Shown here: positions 22,747 through 31,995 of the stretch, in pieces
Layout of the letters: the number at the start of each line of letters is the position of its first letter
Numbering within the stretch: the stretch's first letter is position 1
NCBI GenBank assembly: GCA_013177805.1
Contig: JABLXU010000004.1
Span: 98,447 to 162,446, forward strand
Direction of reading: 5' to 3'
DNA: 64,000 nucleotides
Source of the DNA: Candidatus Omnitrophota bacterium
GTDB lineage: Bacteria > Hinthialibacterota > Hinthialibacteria > Hinthialibacterales > Hinthialibacteraceae
The notes under the pieces: generated by a model
Database searches by the model: none
What the model was told of the DNA's origin: nothing
The model's input: the letters and a program-made list of their open reading frames with translations, nothing else
Made by a program: the position numbers and the translations under genes

Positions 22747-25635
22747 ATGAAATCATTCCTGACACGTTTTGGGATCTTTCTATACGCGTTGATCCTGCTC
22801 CAAGCCTCTGCGTACGGCCTCAGCGAAGACGAACTGAAAGAACTCTACCTGCAAGTGGCGGAGAGTGCCGTGGACGCCTTCGAGCCGATCTGGGTGGATG
22901 AATCGGACCGCATACCCAACAGCGGCTTCTACGATTTCCGCCAATACCCCGATTGGATGGACGATCCCTACGCGACGATCATCATCATCTCCGGCAACGG
23001 CCTGGTGCAATTCTGCTACGCGGTGCTGTTGAACGAAACGGACAAGGACTATTTCGGCCAGGCAAGGATTCCCCGGGAAGTTTTGCGGGAGCATGCCATT
23101 CAATCCCTCCGCTGGTGCTGCCTGACCAGTTCGTATGTGGAGCATCCGTATCCCTACGTACCCGCGACACGCAAGGATTTCGCCGATGGGCCTTATTGGC
23201 GGCGGCAGCATTCGTGGCGCGCGGACGAAGTGGGCTGGCTGACTCTCGCGGCTAGCTTGTTGTGGAACGATTTGGACGAGGACACCCGCAAACAGGTGGA
23301 GGCGGTGCTGACCGGAGGCGCGACCACCGAACGGCTTTGGCATACGTGGTATCCCTCCCAGGGAGGCAACCACGACCAGATCAAGCAGGATCTCTCCAGC
23401 ACCATGGGCGCGGCGTTTCTGTTCCCCAGTCATCCGGACGCCAGGAAATTCTGGGAGATTGTGGCGGGATACGGGATCGATCTGGTCTGCGCGCCGCAGG
23501 ACTTCGCCAATCCGGCCCTTGCGGAAGGACGGCCCATTGCGGAATGGGCAAAAGGCTGGCACATGTATCCGGACTATTCGAGTGACCATCACGGCTGGTG
23601 CAACCTGTGGTATGGCAGCGACCTGATCTTCGAAGGGCGGCTGTATCTCGAGGTGTTGCACGCCGCTACGAAGGTTCCCATTCCCGAAACCTTCTCGTAC
23701 CCCGGAAACGGTTTCGATGGCGTGCTGGAATACTTGAAGCGCATCGCCCTGCCCGAGGGGGAACCGTTGTGGCCGCACGGCAACGAATACGACGCGTATT
23801 ACGGTGTTGGATTGTTGGGTTATTGCTACGGCGCGGTCATGAAGAAGGATCCCGTGGCGGCCGCGCTGGAAGAACGGGCGGCCTTGCTGCTGCGGCGGCA
23901 TTCCCAGGCCTTGCCGGCGTATGACTATCACCGCAACTCGCACGCCAAGGCCGCCATGGCCTACCTGATCCACAAGTATCACGGCCCCCGCGCCGAGCCG
24001 CTTCCCTGGAACGAGGCCATGGCGCGTCTGGAAGGCGTGTATCATCACCGGGGAATGCAACACCTGGTGCACCGCTCCGCCGACAAGATCGTTTCGTTCG
24101 CCTGGGGATCGATCTCGTCCCTCCGCAACGTGAACTGGATGTACGGCAACGGATTCTGCGGATTCGTGTTCTCCACACGGCCGGACGAGACCTGGCCCGC
24201 GCCCCTGGTGTATGGCCACCCCTCCTCCCTGATCGGGGAATATGAATTGACCGCTGGAGAGGAAAAGCCACGGGCTTTGGTTCCACCCGATGCAGTATAT
24301 CAATATCAAATGGATGGCAGCGGGTTCCGGACCGCGGGACTCGTGCCCGATCCCGCCCTGGACCGCTACTACGCGTTTCATTCATTCGAGAACGGCCCCA
24401 CGATTCTGCTGACGCTGCTCCAGGCGAAATCCGATTGCCAAATCAATTGGTCCGGATTGCCCGTGTATTTCTTTGTCCGGGAGGGATTGACCCCCAGCCG
24501 GGCTTTGTTCCAGGTAAATGGGATGCGCCCCTTGGAATTGGAACTGGAGAACAAAGAGACCAACTGGTGGTGCGTGGACAACCGGATCGGCATGGTTTTC
24601 GGCGGAGACCAATCCAATCTCGTGACGCGCCGGGTTGTGGGCTATAACTGGGCGCGCAAGGAATCGTACAAGGACAAGTGCGACGGGGTGTTCGTCTCGC
24701 CTCTGCAACACCACCCAATGGTGGCGGGGGAAGAATACTATTTGCCCGCGGCGATTTACACCAACACTTCGGCCGAGTCATTCGCGAATTCGGAACTGGA
24801 CTGGTTCGAAGCACTGGATTGGCCGGAAGGCTGGCGGGGCCTGATCACCGAAAATCCAGCCCGGCCGGGCCAACGCTACCTGGCGGTGACGAACTTCCAC
24901 GGGACCACGACACAAGCCGCGATGGAATTCGTGAAGAAGGACGGATCGGAACACGTTCCGCTTTTCGCGGAAGGCGCTGCGGTGCTATCAACACTCTCCA
25001 CCATCCGGGGTAACCGGGGAACGGCGGTGTTTCATCTGGAGGCCTTGGAATCGGCGGGAGACGACATCGATCTCTACGCGGAAACGCTTAACGGTAAACC
25101 GGTGACAGCGGTTGTTACCGCACCGGGACGGTATCAGTTCACTTCCCAAGAGAACGGCGAAGTGGAATTGCGTCTGCGGTACCGGGGAACAACCGATCCC
25201 GCGCTGCGCTCTCACGCGCGCGTGACGGCGGCTCAACTCCAGGGAGAAAATCCGGAATCCCTGCTGGATAAACTGCTGGATGAAAACACGGATTCCGTGG
25301 ACATCCGGTTCGAGGGATCGCTGCTTATCGACCTTGGCCTATCCACACAAGACCATACGGGGCCGTTCGTGGAGATTCAAGATCTGACGGTCCGGGAAGA
25401 CAACCGGGTGCGGATCGACGTGTACGCCGCGGACGCCAGCGGAATCCAGTCGGTGGGGTTGTATTGCGATGGAGAGAAAATCGGTGAAAAAACCGCCCCA
25501 CCTTATACCTGGACGCACCGCCCGAAACCAGGATGGCATACCTATCACGCCGAAGCCATCGACGCCTCCCCCGTCCGGAACCCGCGCGCGTCGTTCAAAC
25601 AAACAATCGAGATAATGGCGATTGAAGTGAAATAA
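22747..25635 (+). CDS. Large secreted protein, probable (alpha/alpha)-toroid polysaccharide lyase-like enzyme with Ig-like C-terminus
   Basis: The protein has 962 residues with a signal peptide (hydrophobic residues 9-24). The first half, about 27-430, is helical with many conserved-looking Trp, His and Tyr residues (GGNHDQIKQDLSS, YPDYSSDHHGWCN, LWPHGNEYDAYYG). This is the style of (alpha/alpha) toroid lyases of the heparinase II/III and alginate/hyaluronate lyase groups. About 440-830 is beta-rich, like the supersandwich of those lyases. About 870-960 resembles a bacterial Ig-like domain (IDVYAADASGIQSVGLYCDG, HTYHAEAID). No named family was recognised with certainty. It is divergent from the double esterase and followed by a glycoside hydrolase, so a polysaccharide-degrading role is likely. 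Confidence 0.6.
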   Translation: MKSFLTRFGIFLYALILLQASAYGLSEDELKELYLQVAESAVDAFEPIWVDESDRIPNSGFYDFRQYPDWMDDPYATIIIISGNGLVQFCYAVLLNETDKDYFGQARIPREVLREHAIQSLRWCCLTSSYVEHPYPYVPATRKDFADGPYWRRQHSWRADEVGWLTLAASLLWNDLDEDTRKQVEAVLTGGATTERLWHTWYPSQGGNHDQIKQDLSSTMGAAFLFPSHPDARKFWEIVAGYGIDLVCAPQDFANPALAEGRPIAEWAKGWHMYPDYSSDHHGWCNLWYGSDLIFEGRLYLEVLHAATKVPIPETFSYPGNGFDGVLEYLKRIALPEGEPLWPHGNEYDAYYGVGLLGYCYGAVMKKDPVAAALEERAALLLRRHSQALPAYDYHRNSHAKAAMAYLIHKYHGPRAEPLPWNEAMARLEGVYHHRGMQHLVHRSADKIVSFAWGSISSLRNVNWMYGNGFCGFVFSTRPDETWPAPLVYGHPSSLIGEYELTAGEEKPRALVPPDAVYQYQMDGSGFRTAGLVPDPALDRYYAFHSFENGPTILLTLLQAKSDCQINWSGLPVYFFVREGLTPSRALFQVNGMRPLELELENKETNWWCVDNRIGMVFGGDQSNLVTRRVVGYNWARKESYKDKCDGVFVSPLQHHPMVAGEEYYLPAAIYTNTSAESFANSELDWFEALDWPEGWRGLITENPARPGQRYLAVTNFHGTTTQAAMEFVKKDGSEHVPLFAEGAAVLSTLSTIRGNRGTAVFHLEALESAGDDIDLYAETLNGKPVTAVVTAPGRYQFTSQENGEVELRLRYRGTTDPALRSHARVTAAQLQGENPESLLDKLLDENTDSVDIRFEGSLLIDLGLSTQDHTGPFVEIQDLTVREDNRVRIDVYAADASGIQSVGLYCDGEKIGEKTAPPYTWTHRPKPGWHTYHAEAIDASPVRNPRASFKQTIEIMAIEVK

Positions 25636-25856
25636 GGGCAGGGCGGGCTCTAAGGCATGCCAATGACGACAATCTCTCTTTTCAGCCCTATCCACCTCGG
25701 AGTGAGGGAGACGAAATTGATACAGCGTAAAGAGAGCCGGGTGACGTTGTCCCATGGCTCCTACATAAATAATCCAACGCGGATCACCTCATCAAAAAGG
25801 CCGGGTAAATTAAGCACCGCGCAACTCACCGTCAGTACCCTGAAGGGATTCCCACA

Positions 25857-27860
25857 ATGAAAAATAGATCTTGTATAGTTTTTGGATTCATGCCATGCCT
25901 GATATTCCTCACGCCTGCACTCGGCCTGGACTATCCCGGACCGGATCCGGGAAAAGCCCAATGCCGTTTGCTGGATCAAAAATTGATCCTCGAAAATGAA
26001 GGGATCGCGTGTGAATGGAGCATATCCGGCGATGTGCTTCAACCTCTAATGATCATGAATCGTCAGACTGGAAAGACCGTGGATTTACGGGGGCGTGTGG
26101 CGTTCGAACTGCGAATGAAGGACGGGCGTTCGCTTTCCTCCCGCGATTGCATAATCATCAACACTCCGGAAATCACCGAACTCAAACCGGAGCCGGAGGC
26201 CTCCATCCTTGCCCGGCATGATCCTGGATACACCGCCACCGTCCGGTTGCGCCACCCGGACGATTCTTTGGAGATTTCCTGGCGTGCCGTACTGCGTGAC
26301 CATGCCAACGCCCTCCGGCAGGAAATCACACTGACCGCGGGAGAGGCCGATTTAGTCATTCAAGATGTCGTGCTGGTGGACCTTCCCGCGGATGGTGCCA
26401 GGGGAGCTGGGACGGTCCCCGGATCACCCTTGTTGGTCCAGGATTTTTTCTTCGCGCATGAGCATCCCAACGCGGAAAGTTCCGTGACGGAGAATCAATC
26501 AGCCCGTTGTGTGTTGCATTTGGACGCCGCCATACCGGCCGGTCAATCCGCCATACACGCATCCGTGATGGGCGTGGTTCCCGCGGGACAAACACGGCGC
26601 GGATTTTTGTACTACCTCGAACGCGAACGGGCACATCCCTACCGCCCATTCCTCCATTACAACGCCTGGTATGACACCTGCTGGGGCAATCGTAAAATCC
26701 GGGAGGAAGAATGCCTGGAGGCGGTCGAAACCTTCGGGCGCGAACTAACCGAAAAACGGGGCGTGGCGTTGGCCTCGTATGTCTGGGATGACGGCTGGGA
26801 CGATCCCAAAACCTTGTGGCGCGTGCTGCGGCCGAACTTCCCGCGCGGTTTCGCGCCGGTGCTGGCCGCCGCTCAAAAATACAACAGCACCTTGGGATTT
26901 TGGCTCTCTCCCTTCGGCGGCTATGGCGATTCCGCCAAGGACCGGTACACCTACGGCCGCGAACAAGGCTTCGAGTTCAAGGAGGATAAATTCTCCCTCG
27001 CCGGGCCGAAATATTACGCCCGGTTTCTCGAGACCTGCGCGGAAATGATCACGAAAAACGGCTCGAATTTCTTCAAGTTCGACGGCCTCACCCGTGACAT
27101 CGGCGAAACCGAGGCCATGCTCCGCCTGACCCGCGCCTTGCGGGTCCTCAAGTCCGATTTGTTCATCAGCATCACCACGGGCACCTGGCCATCCCCCTTC
27201 TGGCTGTGGTACGGTGATTCCACCTGGCGCGGCGACGGCGACATGGGCTTTGCCGGTTCCGGATCCAAGCGCGAACAATGGATGACCTACCGCGATGGGA
27301 CCACCTACAAAAACATCGTCAGACAGGCTCCGCTGTATCCCCTCAATTCCTTGATGAACCAGGGCATTGCTCAAGCCCGCTACGGCCTGGCGTCCGAACT
27401 GGGCAACTCACGCGAGGAAATACGGAAAGAAATCCGGTCGTTTTTCGGCTGTGGAACCTGCCTGCAGGAACTGTACATCACTCCGGGAATGTTGAGCCCG
27501 GAGAATTGGGACGATCTGGCCGAAGCGGCGCACTGGTCGCAGGCCAACGCGGAGACGCTTGTGGACACGCATTGGATCGGCGGCGATCCCTTGCAGGATC
27601 AGGTGTATGGCTGGGCCGCGTGGTCCAGACAGAAAGGCATAATCACACTGCGCAATCCTAGCACAAAAACAACAGTTTTTCCGCTGGATATCGGCAAAGC
27701 TTTCGAACTGCCGCCAGAGGCGCCCGTCCGGTATCAATTAATCAGCCCCTGGAAAGAAGACGCCGAACAGAAAACCATCCCCGCGCAAGCCGGTCAGGAG
27801 GTACTCATCCCACTGGCGCCGTTCGCGGTGCTGGTTTACGAAGCATTACCCGTGAAGTGA
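25857..27860 (+). CDS. Secreted clan GH-D (GH36/GH27-like) glycoside hydrolase
   Basis: The protein has 667 residues with a signal peptide (about 1-24, ending TPALGLD). The N-terminal 260 residues form a beta-sandwich. A TIM barrel follows, beginning at HYNAWYDTCWG and containing YVWDDGWDD, GFWLSPFGGYG and FFKFDGLTRD. The K-F-D triplet matches the nucleophile segment of GH36/GH27 alpha-galactosidases. A C-terminal beta-domain (about 600-667) closes the protein. Similar bacterial proteins were once annotated as enterotoxins. The likely role is release of alpha-linked galactose or a related sugar outside the cytoplasm. The clan is moderately sure, the sugar is not. The gene converges with the beta-propeller gene, 4 bases apart. 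Confidence 0.68.
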   Translation: MKNRSCIVFGFMPCLIFLTPALGLDYPGPDPGKAQCRLLDQKLILENEGIACEWSISGDVLQPLMIMNRQTGKTVDLRGRVAFELRMKDGRSLSSRDCIIINTPEITELKPEPEASILARHDPGYTATVRLRHPDDSLEISWRAVLRDHANALRQEITLTAGEADLVIQDVVLVDLPADGARGAGTVPGSPLLVQDFFFAHEHPNAESSVTENQSARCVLHLDAAIPAGQSAIHASVMGVVPAGQTRRGFLYYLERERAHPYRPFLHYNAWYDTCWGNRKIREEECLEAVETFGRELTEKRGVALASYVWDDGWDDPKTLWRVLRPNFPRGFAPVLAAAQKYNSTLGFWLSPFGGYGDSAKDRYTYGREQGFEFKEDKFSLAGPKYYARFLETCAEMITKNGSNFFKFDGLTRDIGETEAMLRLTRALRVLKSDLFISITTGTWPSPFWLWYGDSTWRGDGDMGFAGSGSKREQWMTYRDGTTYKNIVRQAPLYPLNSLMNQGIAQARYGLASELGNSREEIRKEIRSFFGCGTCLQELYITPGMLSPENWDDLAEAAHWSQANAETLVDTHWIGGDPLQDQVYGWAAWSRQKGIITLRNPSTKTTVFPLDIGKAFELPPEAPVRYQLISPWKEDAEQKTIPAQAGQEVLIPLAPFAVLVYEALPVK

Positions 27861-27864
27861 TCTC

Positions 27865-29745
27865 TCAAAAAATTTGCGCCGCTTGCAGCTTGAAACCGTT
27901 GGCGAAATAAATGTCCTTCTCCACGATGGGGCCGGGAGTGCTGAATTCTCCCCGCAAGATCATTTCGCATTGGCGCTGGGCTGGATCGAAGCGGTAAATG
28001 CAGGAATGGGTGAATCCATAAATCAATCCGTCAGGGCCGTTTTGCAGGCCGAGATCCAAGGGCGATCCTTCGGGAAGCGGCCATCGGGCGGTGAAGGTTT
28101 TGGATTCCGGATCGAATTCAAAAATCTCCGGGGGCGCGCCGCCCGTGATGGTGCCGTACAGCTTGCCGTTGGCATGCACCACCAACGCGTTGAACGTATT
28201 CACCGGACGGTCCGGCCGCCCCTGCCACACGATCTTCTCCGCCGTGTAATCCCACAGCAGCAGATCGGCCTGCTGGATCTTGGGCTGTGTGCCGCTGCCG
28301 CCGGAAATGCTCGTGCCGATGGCCAGGAGTTTTTGCGCTGCGAGATGCGCCAGGGTATAGCAGCTGCCATCGCCGAAGATCCGGTAGTAAGCCTTCTTTT
28401 CCCCGGTCCCGGGATCGTAATACGAGAGCGGGCCACCCCACATCCCGTAATCGGGGATCGAGGCCAGCCACACGCGGCCCAGCGGACCCGCCAGGGTGGA
28501 GCGGGGGCGGTAGGAGATGTCATCGATGCGCCCCAGTTCGCGCGGATTGTTCTCGGGACTTTCACCGAATTGGTAAGGTTTGGCGGGATCGTACACCGAG
28601 ACGTGCGCGCCGGGATACGACGAGATGTACATCGTCCCGTCCAGGTTGGCCATCGAGTAAGCCTCGCCGGAGGCCTGGGAGCATTGGCCCAAATCCACCA
28701 GCTCGCCCTTGCCGGGATGGTACCGGAAGAGATGCAAGGGGAGGATGCTGGAACCATAAACGCAGCCGTCCGGACCGGCATGTAAATAAAAGATATCGCT
28801 GCCGCTGGCCGTATAATCCAACTCGAAGGTTTTGGTGGTCCCATCCGGATAGGTCATTTGCAAATGGCGGTACATCTGACTCGAGGCGTCGGTGAAGGAA
28901 TACGTGGTGCCGTCCGGCAGTCCCTTGGGCGGCGTGGGTGGAGGAACTTCCTTCACGGGCACCGCGTCGAAACCATCGATCACGAAATTGCCCTGGCTGG
29001 AAACGATATAAACCTTCCCGTCGTTTCCCTTGTGGATGTCGAGCGTCCCTTCGCCCTTGGGAATCGTGGGGCCCACGGTTCTCTTCTCGCCGGTTTGCGG
29101 ATCGAACACCACCACGTGCGGCCGGGTCATGCGGATCAGGTTGGCGATCCGTCCGTCGTGATTCACCAGCGGATAATTGTACATATCCACATCGTCCATG
29201 CGCCCATAGGTTTTGAATTGCCGGGTGGCGGGATCGTAGCAGGTCAAGTCGGCCGTGCCGTAGCTGCCGATCCAAATGCGGCCATGCGCGTCTTCATCCA
29301 GGCGGCAGGGGAACGTGGCGGCTTCGGGATGGATCGCGCCCAAGTCGGCCAATTCGTTTCGGGCGGGATCGAAACAGAGTAAGTGGCCGGCGTAGGCCGC
29401 GCCGATGTACAACTTCCCCGGGCGGCTCATCAGCTTGGCTGTCGGGAAGTTGGAATCCGGCACTTGGGAGACAAACTGGCGGAATTGCCCGCTGCAGGGA
29501 TCAATTTGCAGCACGAAACAATTGTCGCCATTTTGGCCCATGACCGCGTAAAGGCAGGGAGACGCTTCGCGGTTGAGCCCCGCGTACAGGCTTACCCAGT
29601 TCACCGACCGCACCGGGATCCCTAGATCCCGGATAGCCATATCCTCTGTTCCCGCGAAGGTCATCCCTGGATAAATCGCTATAATCAACAAGCCTAGATG
29701 GAACCAAACCGGAAATCTTCGTCGAGGATGACACGAGACGGTCAT
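27865..29745 (-). CDS. Secreted beta-propeller protein
   Basis: The protein has 626 residues with a signal peptide (hydrophobic residues 15-30, TFAGT cleavage). The remainder consists of repeating blades of about 45-60 residues with recurring elements such as GHLLCFDPARNEL, DLTCYDPATRQFKTYG, HVVVFDPQTGEKRT, LFRYHPGKGELVDLG and IFEFDPESKTF. This is the pattern of a seven- to eight-bladed propeller related to SMP-30/virginiamycin-B-lyase or PQQ-type propellers. No catalytic motif is clear. Its position between two glycoside hydrolase genes suggests a sugar-binding or lyase function, for example like oligogalacturonate lyase. It is on the same strand as the GH51 gene. Confidence 0.72.
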   Translation of the reverse strand: MTVSCHPRRRFPVWFHLGLLIIAIYPGMTFAGTEDMAIRDLGIPVRSVNWVSLYAGLNREASPCLYAVMGQNGDNCFVLQIDPCSGQFRQFVSQVPDSNFPTAKLMSRPGKLYIGAAYAGHLLCFDPARNELADLGAIHPEAATFPCRLDEDAHGRIWIGSYGTADLTCYDPATRQFKTYGRMDDVDMYNYPLVNHDGRIANLIRMTRPHVVVFDPQTGEKRTVGPTIPKGEGTLDIHKGNDGKVYIVSSQGNFVIDGFDAVPVKEVPPPTPPKGLPDGTTYSFTDASSQMYRHLQMTYPDGTTKTFELDYTASGSDIFYLHAGPDGCVYGSSILPLHLFRYHPGKGELVDLGQCSQASGEAYSMANLDGTMYISSYPGAHVSVYDPAKPYQFGESPENNPRELGRIDDISYRPRSTLAGPLGRVWLASIPDYGMWGGPLSYYDPGTGEKKAYYRIFGDGSCYTLAHLAAQKLLAIGTSISGGSGTQPKIQQADLLLWDYTAEKIVWQGRPDRPVNTFNALVVHANGKLYGTITGGAPPEIFEFDPESKTFTARWPLPEGSPLDLGLQNGPDGLIYGFTHSCIYRFDPAQRQCEMILRGEFSTPGPIVEKDIYFANGFKLQAAQIF

Positions 29746-29849
29746 GATTATTCACCTGAAATTGGATTCAAAAGTACGTCCTTACAGGACTTTTCTTCCA
29801 ACAATCTCCTCCTGGAGGATCGATCTTTACCCCAGCCGTACCAGTTATC

Positions 29850-29872
29850 ATCCCCGCCAAAGCGGGAATTCA
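29850..29872 (-). repeat. Fragment of the CCTGGATTCCCGC-type repeat
   Basis: ATCCCCGCCAAAGCGGGAATTC is an imperfect palindrome, the inverse of the element at 6711. It lies in the 331-base gap 29746-30076, which contains no gene. Confidence 0.5.
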
Positions 29873-29975
29873 GGCTACTGATCAGGATTGAAACCTGAGT
29901 GACTGTAAAGCCGTCCCCTGAAGGAGACTCTGATCAGGGTGGCGGGCACCACCGCGATGACCTCTTCCTTCTGAT

Positions 29976-30013
29976 CCCCTCTCCCCCCGGGAGAGGGTTA
30001 GGGTGAGGGAAAT
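29976..30013 (+). repeat. Dispersed hairpin repeat, best preserved copy
   Basis: CCCCTCTCCCCCCGGGAGAG followed by GGTTAGGGTGAGGGAA. The arms CCTCTCCC and GGGAGAGG pair perfectly. Confidence 0.75.
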
Positions 30014-30076
30014 TCCTTTGATGGGTTACGCTACGCTAAACCATTCTACGCCAATCCATTCAACAACCAATGAAAA

Positions 30077-31660
30077 TCACTCCACTTCCAAAACCACGAT
30101 GGATTTCGGCGGCATGGTGACATGGATCACCGATTCCTGGATTTTCGCTCCGTCGAACGCCGCAGGTTTGACGTTTTCCGGATTCTCGAAGGTGTTGTGA
30201 GCGGTGATGGTATCGGCGGTCAGGATTTGTCCCGAGACCTGGTTGGCTTCGGCGCCTTTCAATACACATGTAAGGGCCTGCGCTTTATTGGGATCGAAAT
30301 TGCATAACGAGATGTGGATTTTCCCGCCGGCGTCCTTCGAAGCGGAAGCGTGCAGCGCGGGGATTTTTTCGTTGCCGAACCGGTAATCCTCACTGATCAG
30401 CTCCGTGGGCAGCCAGGTGGCGTCCTGGTGGACTTTGAACATGTCGAACACGTGATAGGTGGGCGTCAACACCATCTTCGGGCCGTCGGTGAGGACCATG
30501 GCCTGCAAGACATTGACCATCTGGGCTATGTTGGCCATTTTCACCCGCTCGCAGTGATAGTGAAAGATATTGAGGGTCAAGGCGGCAACCATCGCGTCGC
30601 GCAGGGAATTCTGCTGGAAGAGAAAGCCGGGATTGGTCCCCGGTTCGACTTCGTGCCAGGCGCCCCATTCATCCACCATCAATCCTACCCGCTTCTCCTT
30701 ATCGTATTCATCCATGATGGCGGAATGGGCGGTGAGGATATCGTCCATCTCGAGGGCGCGCTCGATCTGCGCGAACCAGTCTTCCTCCTCGAATTTCGTG
30801 GCGGAGCGGCTCTTCCGTCCTGAGCCGCAATAATAATGGAGGCTGAGGCCGTTCATCCGCCGGCCGGCCTCGCGCATCAGAACCCGGGTCCACTCATAGT
30901 AAGTGCCATGAGATCCGCAGGCGATCTTGAAAAGCCGGTTGCCAGGAAAATTGCGCAAGTAAGTTTGAAAACGCAGATACAAATCGGCATAGTATTCGGG
31001 CTTCATGTTCCCGCCGCATCCCCAACTTTCGTTGCCGACACCCCAATACCGGACCTTCCACGGTTCTTCGCGGCCATTTTGGCGGCGCAAGTCGGCCATG
31101 GGGCTCGAGCCGCCGAAGGTCATGTATTCCACCCATTCTTGCATTTCCTTGATCTCACCACTGCCCACGTTTCCGCAGATGTACGGTTCGGTTCCCAACT
31201 GCTCGCAGAGATCCATAAATTCATGCGTGCCAAAATGGTTGTTCTCGGTGACCATGCCCCAATGCGTATTGACCATGGGCGGGCGTTTTTCCCGCGGGCC
31301 GATGCCGTCCTTCCAGTGATACTCGTCGGCGAAGCAGCCCCCCGGCCAGCGCAATACGGGAACTTGAATGCGTTTCAAAGCCTCGGCCACGTCATTTCGA
31401 ATGCCGCGGGTGTTAGGGATGGGGCTGTCCTCCCCCACCCAGAGCCCCCCGTAAATGCAACCGCCCAGGTGCTCGGCAAAATGGCCGTAGATGTTGCGGT
31501 TGATTTGAAGGGAGCCTTGATCCACGCGAATGACCAGATGATTGGCGGACTGTTCGGCGGCTTCCACTGCTGTCAACCAGACACCCCCCATGACGGGCAG
31601 GAGGAAGATACCGAAGAATGATAACCACCGCGGAGGATTCCCTGTTTCGTTTCTCTTCAT
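30077..31660 (-). CDS. Secreted alpha-L-arabinofuranosidase, GH51
   Basis: The protein has 527 residues. A signal peptide covers about residues 12-35 (AVEAA). The GH51 hallmarks are present: [19 protein letters not shown] at the start, [19 protein letters not shown], the acid/base Glu211 in [10 protein letters not shown], and the nucleophile Glu331 in [10 protein letters not shown]. The C-terminal beta-domain ends with [10 protein letters not shown]. The enzyme releases arabinofuranose from arabinan or arabinoxylan with retention. Many GH51 enzymes are cytoplasmic, so the signal peptide indicates that this one works outside the cytoplasm with the neighbouring secreted enzymes. Confidence 0.93.
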   Translation of the reverse strand: MKRNETGNPPRWLSFFGIFLLPVMGGVWLTAVEAAEQSANHLVIRVDQGSLQINRNIYGHFAEHLGGCIYGGLWVGEDSPIPNTRGIRNDVAEALKRIQVPVLRWPGGCFADEYHWKDGIGPREKRPPMVNTHWGMVTENNHFGTHEFMDLCEQLGTEPYICGNVGSGEIKEMQEWVEYMTFGGSSPMADLRRQNGREEPWKVRYWGVGNESWGCGGNMKPEYYADLYLRFQTYLRNFPGNRLFKIACGSHGTYYEWTRVLMREAGRRMNGLSLHYYCGSGRKSRSATKFEEEDWFAQIERALEMDDILTAHSAIMDEYDKEKRVGLMVDEWGAWHEVEPGTNPGFLFQQNSLRDAMVAALTLNIFHYHCERVKMANIAQMVNVLQAMVLTDGPKMVLTPTYHVFDMFKVHQDATWLPTELISEDYRFGNEKIPALHASASKDAGGKIHISLCNFDPNKAQALTCVLKGAEANQVSGQILTADTITAHNTFENPENVKPAAFDGAKIQESVIHVTMPPKSIVVLEVE

Positions 31661-31995
31661 GACACAAACCTCGCTTTCGATAGGCTCTCTGTCTGGCAGG
31701 CCTATTCTTCAATAGAATTCCCGGGAGGTGAAGTGGAACGGGGAATGAAGGGAATCCGAAAGCCGGCCTTTCTGTTTCCCTCTGAAAGAGAAAATCAGAT
31801 CATGTTCTCATTCGGAGTCTCACCACCAATCAAACACAAAAAGAGTTCCGCATTCGAATAAATAGATGAAAATAAATCACCGGAACTGAACCATTCTCAC
31901 TCTTTAGGCAGGGGGCTCACGGCTGGATGCCTGTCCGGTTCATCCGTCCCTGGTTCCTTTTCCCCGGAGGGATCCTCTCGTAGAATGAGGGCATC
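31661..31995. other. Divergent intergenic region
   Basis: These 335 bases separate the divergent GH51 and TagA-fusion genes and are AT-rich in the middle (about 31780-31890). No gene, clear promoter or repeat was recognised. Confidence 0.5.

Noticed and set aside
22780..24381. 533-codon open frame on the minus strand
   Set aside because: Antisense to the lyase-like gene, with the biased composition of a GC-rich shadow frame and no domain.
25683..25715. Possible further copy of the dispersed repeat (CCCTATCC...GAGTGAGGG)
   Set aside because: Only part of the pattern is kept and the arms do not pair well, so it is not counted as a copy.
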